Positions 6,330 to 10,347 of a DNA stretch of 10,347 nucleotides are shown piece after piece (the first letter of the stretch is position 1; the number at the start of each line of letters is the position of its first letter). The notes beneath the pieces were generated by a model. It saw only the letters and a list, made by a program, of their open reading frames with translations, had not been told where the DNA came from and ran no database searches. Source of the stretch: Candidatus Mcinerneyibacteriota bacterium. Lineage in GTDB: Bacteria > AUK180 > JAQVHJ01. Location: contig DAOVMD010000073.1 in assembly GCA_030630935.1 (NCBI GenBank), forward strand, positions 1 through 10,347, in the 5' to 3' direction. A program made the translations under genes and the position numbers.

Positions 6330-7694
6330 TTATCCACCTCCTTTATATTCAAATGCTAACATTGTGATATCATCTGATTGCGGTGCATTATCTACAAAGT
6401 TTTTTAAATCCAAACGAACATCTTTGATAATCTCACAACTCTTAAATATCTTTACTTGGTTCATTATTGATAATAATCTTTTCTCAGAGTATAACTTCCC
6501 GTCAGGATTCATCGCTTCAGTTACACCATCCGTATATAACAGGATAAAATCACCGGGGTTTAATTTGGATTCACAAGTTTTATACTTGACCATATCCATA
6601 ACGCCAAGAACAAAACCACTCTCCACATCCATGTATTCAAATTTCTTTTTTGCTTTCCTAAAGATCAAAGGCGGATTATGCCCGGCATTGGCATATTGGA
6701 TAGCTCCTGTTTTAATATCCAGGATTGCACAAAAAACAGTTGCAAACATACATGTCTCATTATCGGGAATTAAAGTTTGATTAACCCGTGTTAAAATATC
6801 TGATGGATCCATATCCCGTAAACCCTCTGTTTTTAAGAGTGTCTTTGTAATGACCATGAATAATGCTGCAGGAATACCTTTTCCGGAGACATCACCTATA
6901 ATGAAACAGACCTTATCCTCACCTATCAGGAAGAAATCAAAAAAGTCCCCGCCAACTTCTTTTGCAGGATGCATAATTGCGAATATATCAAACTCGGTCT
7001 TATGTGGAAATGGCGGGAATATCCGCGGCAGCATATTAGTCTGGATCTCACGAGCCACCTTTAGATCATTCTCAATCTTCTCCTTCTCTATCTTAATTTC
7101 TTGTTCTTTATGATAATTCTGAATTATAAACAGGAAAAACCATAAACCAACTGCATTCCCAATAATCATAGGTAAGGATATCTCGCTTACAATTGCTTCC
7201 GCTTGAGCATAAGGCTTTGCAAAAAGTAAAACCAGGACCATATGAAAACATTCAAATGAAATTGCAAAAAGTACACCCAAGAATGGCCTGGGTAACTTAC
7301 CCTTTAAAACTTTATGAAATATCCCCGCAAATAATCCTGCAAGAATCGTAGCAACGGAACACGGAATCGCAGTGAAACCACCTCTGAAGTATCTGTGAAC
7401 TCCTCCGAGTAAACCTGCACCAAGCCCCGCAATCGGTCCCCCAAGTAATCCCGCTATTATTGGACCAATATCCCGGGTATTAGCAATTGCACCGAAGAAA
7501 TCTATACCGGCAATCGTTCCGTACATTGAGAGTAAACCAAATATCAGGATTAATAAACCTTGCTGCTTTATTGAATGTTTCTTATGCTCAAGCTCAGAAT
7601 AGATTTTGGTTCGGGTGAGAATATAAACTACTACCATCAAAACACAAATATACTCTGCAAGATAAATAAAAATATTACCGATCTGCTTAAGCAT
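6330..7694 (-). CDS. Membrane PP2C-type phosphatase with 5TM-LYT sensor (RsbU/SpoIIE family)
   Basis: This 454-residue protein has an N-terminal multi-pass membrane region (about 6-193). It carries the 5TM-5TMR_LYT signature ANTRDIGPIIAGLLGGP (71-87) and GLLGGVHRYFRGGFTAIPC (94-112). A short charged coiled linker (about 195-218) leads to a C-terminal SpoIIE/RsbU PP2C domain (about 222-450). Metal-site and core motifs are intact: EVGGD (246-250), GDVSGKG (267-273), NAGHNPP (336-342), YTDG (387-390) and DDIT (441-444). The expected role is dephosphorylating the phospho-serine of a STAS antagonist in the cytoplasm in response to a signal sensed in the membrane; the LYT module is known from sensors such as LytS, and its ligand here is unknown. 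The start codon follows AAGGAG, which overlaps the stop of the preceding gene with a gap of only nine bases, so translation is probably coupled. Confidence 0.92.
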   Translation of the reverse strand: MLKQIGNIFIYLAEYICVLMVVVYILTRTKIYSELEHKKHSIKQQGLLILIFGLLSMYGTIAGIDFFGAIANTRDIGPIIAGLLGGPIAGLGAGLLGGVHRYFRGGFTAIPCSVATILAGLFAGIFHKVLKGKLPRPFLGVLFAISFECFHMVLVLLFAKPYAQAEAIVSEISLPMIIGNAVGLWFFLFIIQNYHKEQEIKIEKEKIENDLKVAREIQTNMLPRIFPPFPHKTEFDIFAIMHPAKEVGGDFFDFFLIGEDKVCFIIGDVSGKGIPAALFMVITKTLLKTEGLRDMDPSDILTRVNQTLIPDNETCMFATVFCAILDIKTGAIQYANAGHNPPLIFRKAKKKFEYMDVESGFVLGVMDMVKYKTCESKLNPGDFILLYTDGVTEAMNPDGKLYSEKRLLSIMNQVKIFKSCEIIKDVRLDLKNFVDNAPQSDDITMLAFEYKGGG

Positions 7695-7703
7695 TTGTAC
7701 TCC

Positions 7704-9860
7704 TTATTCGGGTTTTTTATTCAACTTTAAAGTTAACATCGTTATATCATCATACTGCGGAGCTAACTTCACAAAGAAATTAATCTCCTTCCTGACTTCC
7801 CCGATTATCTCTTGTGTGCTATGGTCTCTAACCTTCTCCAGGATATCTCTTAGACGCGGTTCAGAAAATAACTTTTGCTCTTCATCTATCGCTTCTGTTA
7901 CACCATCGGTATACAGGAATAACAAATCATCTTCACTAAGGGTTAAAGAACCTGAACCGAACTTTGAATCAGGAAATGTTCCAAGTACAAAACCATGCTC
8001 TACATCAAGGTATGCAGTCTCCCCTGTCTTCCTTGAAATTATCGGGGGATTATGACCTGCATTAGCATACTGTAATTCACCTGTTTTGATATCTAAGAGT
8101 CCAATGAAAACAGTTGCAAACATACAGGTTTCATTCTCGGGAACTAATGTATTGTTTACATTAAATAAAACATATTCCGGTGGTATTCCCCGGGATGCCT
8201 CGGTCTTGAGTAAGGTCTTTGTGATGACCATAAATAATGCAGCGGGAACTCCTTTACCTGAAACATCTCCAATCACAAAACAAAGATGGTTTTCAGATAC
8301 AAAAAAGAAATCATAGAAATCTCCACCGACTTCCTTTGCAGGTTCCATTGACGCAAAAATATCAAACTCGGTTCGGTCAGGAAACGCAGGAAATATTGTC
8401 GGAAGCATACTGGTCTGGATCTCTGTTGCAATCCTGAGGTCACTCTCGATTCGTTCCTTCTCAGCAGTTGTCTGTTTTAAATCAGAGATATAAATCTTGA
8501 GGTCTTGAGTCATTTTATTGAATGTATTCGCGAGCTGCTCAATTTCGTCACCGGTTCGAATATTCAATTGAAAATCAAGGTTACCTTCACCGACTACATT
8601 AGCTCCTTCATTTAAAGCTAGAATTGGGGAGGTTATCTTATTGGAAATACTTAAAGCAGATAAAGTCACTAATATCAATAATACTATAGCGATTATTATA
8701 AAAGTATAAGCAATCCCCGTACGTTTCATGGCAATGTATTCTTCACTCTGACGAGTTTGAGTTATGATCTTTTTCTGAGTTTGAATCAAAGGCTTCATTA
8801 TATCTTCTAAAGGCATCACAATACATAAGCTCCAACTGGTATTCCTAATGGGTGCATAGGCCATGTATTTATCTCCATCGTCAAGCGTACATTTTGAAAC
8901 CCCTGTTTCACCGTTGATCATCTGCTTTATTATCGATCTTAATTGCAAATTATCAGATTCTAAAAGATTCTCCGTTTTATATGTCTCATCCCAACGAGTA
9001 TCATTCGCTTCAAGATCAGGACGTACGATTACCTTACCGTTCTTATCTATTAAAAGTGCATACCCCTTCTGCCCAACCTGAGTACTTACGATCTTTTCAT
9101 TCATTACATTCATTGTAACATCCACTTCTAAAACCCCTGCTAAATTCCCAAGACCATCATAAAAAGGCTTTGCATAAGTTACTATAAGTTCTTTCGTGGC
9201 TGCATGAATATAAGGGTCAGTCCAAATTCCGGAATTATGTTTCACGGCTGCTTTATACCAATCTCTCTTGCGGGGATCATAGCTGTCGTCAAATCCGGTC
9301 ATCCAGGGATAGGACAGAATAACTCCTGAAACAGTACCAATATAAATAGAATCTATATTCCCATCATTCTCTGTGATAGGAACAAAAATCTCAGTCATGT
9401 GATTTAGTAATTTTATTTCTTTCTTGACAGATGATAATGAAACCCCGGGAGATAACTTATATGCACATACAACAGATTTATCAGGGGGTTCATGCTTGTC
9501 AGAGTAAATAGAACAGGGTTTACCTTGATTTGGGTTACTTAAAAGCTCTTCGGCATAAGCGGTCATAATATGTACTTCATTCTCAACTTTATACAAATGA
9601 TGGCTGCTGATATCTGATTGATCTTGAACTAGTTGAGATAAATAACGCCGAGTTTGATCGTTCATGGCTTCGAAACTATCATGAATAGCTTCATCACCTA
9701 ATTTAGAACTGCTGTCTATGGAGTATTTCCCAAGGTTATAAATGTTTACTAAAGATAAAATAGAAAATAGTATCATAGTCAATAAGGAAAGTCCAAGAAG
9801 TGCTGACAAAATCTTGGACTTAATACGATGCTTTATCTTTGGAGTTTCTTCAAATGTCAT
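7704..9860 (-). CDS. dCache-HAMP-PP2C phosphatase (RsbU/SpoIIE family)
   Basis: This 718-residue transmembrane phosphatase shows, in order: a basic N-terminus, a membrane helix (about 18-42), an extracytoplasmic dCache_1 sensor (about 90-350), a second helix (about 382-404), HAMP (about 405-455), a coiled linker and a PP2C domain (about 485-715). The Cache domain carries YDPRKRDWY (194-202), GIWTDPY (211-217) and LAGVLEVDV (240-248). Catalytic motifs are complete: EVGGD (510-514), GDVSGKG (531-537), NAGHNPP (600-606), YTDG (650-653) and DDIT (704-707). It should sense a small ligand outside the cytoplasmic membrane and dephosphorylate a STAS antagonist. The catalytic half is closely similar to that of the following 5TM-LYT protein. 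The ATG at 9860 is fixed by an in-frame stop 12 bases upstream. Its ribosome site (GGAT) is weaker than those of its neighbours. Confidence 0.92.
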   Translation of the reverse strand: MTFEETPKIKHRIKSKILSALLGLSLLTMILFSILSLVNIYNLGKYSIDSSSKLGDEAIHDSFEAMNDQTRRYLSQLVQDQSDISSHHLYKVENEVHIMTAYAEELLSNPNQGKPCSIYSDKHEPPDKSVVCAYKLSPGVSLSSVKKEIKLLNHMTEIFVPITENDGNIDSIYIGTVSGVILSYPWMTGFDDSYDPRKRDWYKAAVKHNSGIWTDPYIHAATKELIVTYAKPFYDGLGNLAGVLEVDVTMNVMNEKIVSTQVGQKGYALLIDKNGKVIVRPDLEANDTRWDETYKTENLLESDNLQLRSIIKQMINGETGVSKCTLDDGDKYMAYAPIRNTSWSLCIVMPLEDIMKPLIQTQKKIITQTRQSEEYIAMKRTGIAYTFIIIAIVLLILVTLSALSISNKITSPILALNEGANVVGEGNLDFQLNIRTGDEIEQLANTFNKMTQDLKIYISDLKQTTAEKERIESDLRIATEIQTSMLPTIFPAFPDRTEFDIFASMEPAKEVGGDFYDFFFVSENHLCFVIGDVSGKGVPAALFMVITKTLLKTEASRGIPPEYVLFNVNNTLVPENETCMFATVFIGLLDIKTGELQYANAGHNPPIISRKTGETAYLDVEHGFVLGTFPDSKFGSGSLTLSEDDLLFLYTDGVTEAIDEEQKLFSEPRLRDILEKVRDHSTQEIIGEVRKEINFFVKLAPQYDDITMLTLKLNKKPE

Positions 9861-9920
9861 GCTTATCCAATGTTATGACTTTAGTGTATTATCTACATAA
9901 TATATAATGAACCAACAAAC

Positions 9921-10235
9921 TTAATATTCGTCCTGGATATTTATATGATCAGTTAAACCGGTCATCTGCAAAACTTCCAAAACCATTTCATTCGGCTTGA
10001 TCACATATAATCGGGAATCTGGTGCAACCTTCTGCTTGGAATAAATCAAAACCCGTAAACCGGAACTGGCAATGTATTCCAGATCATTAAAATAAAATAT
10101 TATATTCTTAATCTCCTCTGCTGAATAACCCTTCAGTTCATCTAATAATTGATTGGCACTTGCAACTCCTAAAGTACCTGAAACACGGATTTTTAAGTCC
10201 GGTGAGTCATAGTCAATTGAGAAATTCTTGTCCAT
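9921..10235 (-). CDS. STAS-domain anti-sigma factor antagonist (RsbV/SpoIIAA-like)
   Basis: This 104-residue single STAS domain is of normal length for the family. The core signature is LEYIASSGLRVLIYSK (52-67), where S57 aligns with the serine that is phosphorylated in SpoIIAA/RsbV. The residue before it is Ala rather than the Asp of the Bacillus proteins. In the known mechanism the unphosphorylated antagonist binds the kinase/anti-sigma factor and frees its target; PP2C phosphatases such as the two encoded directly downstream reactivate it. No cognate HATPase kinase is in the window, so the final target (sigma factor or another output) is unknown. The ATG at 10235 has AAGG six bases upstream and lies about 30 bases from the predicted transcription start. 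A 60-base spacer separates it from the dCache phosphatase gene. Confidence 0.92.
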   Translation of the reverse strand: MDKNFSIDYDSPDLKIRVSGTLGVASANQLLDELKGYSAEEIKNIIFYFNDLEYIASSGLRVLIYSKQKVAPDSRLYVIKPNEMVLEVLQMTGLTDHINIQDEY

Positions 10236-10272
10236 TTAAACCTTATGTCTAATTTTAGGTTTCAAATAAAAA

Positions 10273-10301
10273 ATTATAGCACTTTTTGGTAAACAAGTCA
10301 A
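10273..10301 (-). promoter_or_regulatory. Near-consensus sigma70-type promoter of the signalling operon
   Basis: On the minus strand, TTGACT (10301-10296, five of six) and TATAAT (10278-10273, six of six) are separated by exactly 17 bases. Transcription would start near 10266, about 30 bases before the STAS start codon. It is the only strong promoter pattern I see before the ThDP promoter, so it probably drives STAS, both phosphatases, both DJ-1-like genes and the tautomerase. The rest of the terminal stretch (10302-10347) is A/T-rich, with no gene I can support. Confidence 0.75.
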
Positions 10302-10347
10302 TTGATTTTTAACAGAAGTTTCACCATTTTTTTTACTATATTAATAT

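Noticed and set aside
9861-9920. A second promoter between the STAS and dCache phosphatase genes (GATAAT-like box near the middle of the gap)
   Set aside because: The best -35 candidate 16 to 19 bases upstream matches the consensus poorly, and the A/T-rich gap makes chance -10-like boxes likely.
10302-10347. A short minus-strand open frame (about nine codons) upstream of the STAS promoter
   Set aside because: It is too short, has no ribosome site, and lies in A/T-rich sequence at the edge, so there is no support for a leader peptide.

Overview
The window is one almost gap-free block of nine genes, all on the minus strand, read from about position 10300 leftward to the window edge. Base composition is moderately A/T-rich, with very A/T-rich gaps between genes and good GGAGG-type ribosome binding sites. 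The mix of RsbU-type phosphatases, STAS, Cache/HAMP and 5TM-LYT sensors, DJ-1/PfpI proteins, Lcl (DUF1566) repeats and an FGE-like protein suggests a free-living, probably anaerobic bacterium from a poorly cultured, diderm-like lineage (Spirochaetes or Lentisphaerae-like groups would fit). The phylum cannot be settled from this sequence.

Block 1, signalling (10235 to 6330): a near-consensus sigma70-type promoter (10273-10301) precedes a STAS anti-sigma factor antagonist. It is followed by two membrane-bound SpoIIE/RsbU PP2C phosphatases with closely related catalytic domains but different sensors: an extracytoplasmic dCache plus HAMP in one, a 5TM-LYT multi-pass sensor in the other. This is the phosphatase/antagonist half of a partner-switching system. 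The usual HATPase anti-sigma kinase is not in the window.

Block 2, small-molecule enzymes (6285 to 4365): two tandem DJ-1/PfpI paralogs, duplicated together with their 3' flanks, then a 4-oxalocrotonate tautomerase-like protein. They follow block 1 with short gaps and no obvious promoter, so they are probably co-transcribed with it.

Block 3 (4208 to the left edge): a second strong promoter (4271-4299), whose -35 box lies inside a perfect 6-bp inverted repeat, precedes a thiamine-diphosphate enzyme of the acetolactate synthase superfamily. This is followed by a 664-residue protein built from four Lcl/DUF1566 domains and the start of an FGE-like (SUMF1/FGE-sulfatase) protein cut by the window edge.

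A reasonable but unproven reading is a stress or environment-sensing partner switch placed beside carbonyl/electrophile-handling enzymes, followed by a separately promoted gene set ending in two carbohydrate- or ligand-binding-type fold proteins. No RNA genes, CRISPR array, insertion sequence or reverse transcriptase is visible. No gene-free stretch exceeds 156 bases.
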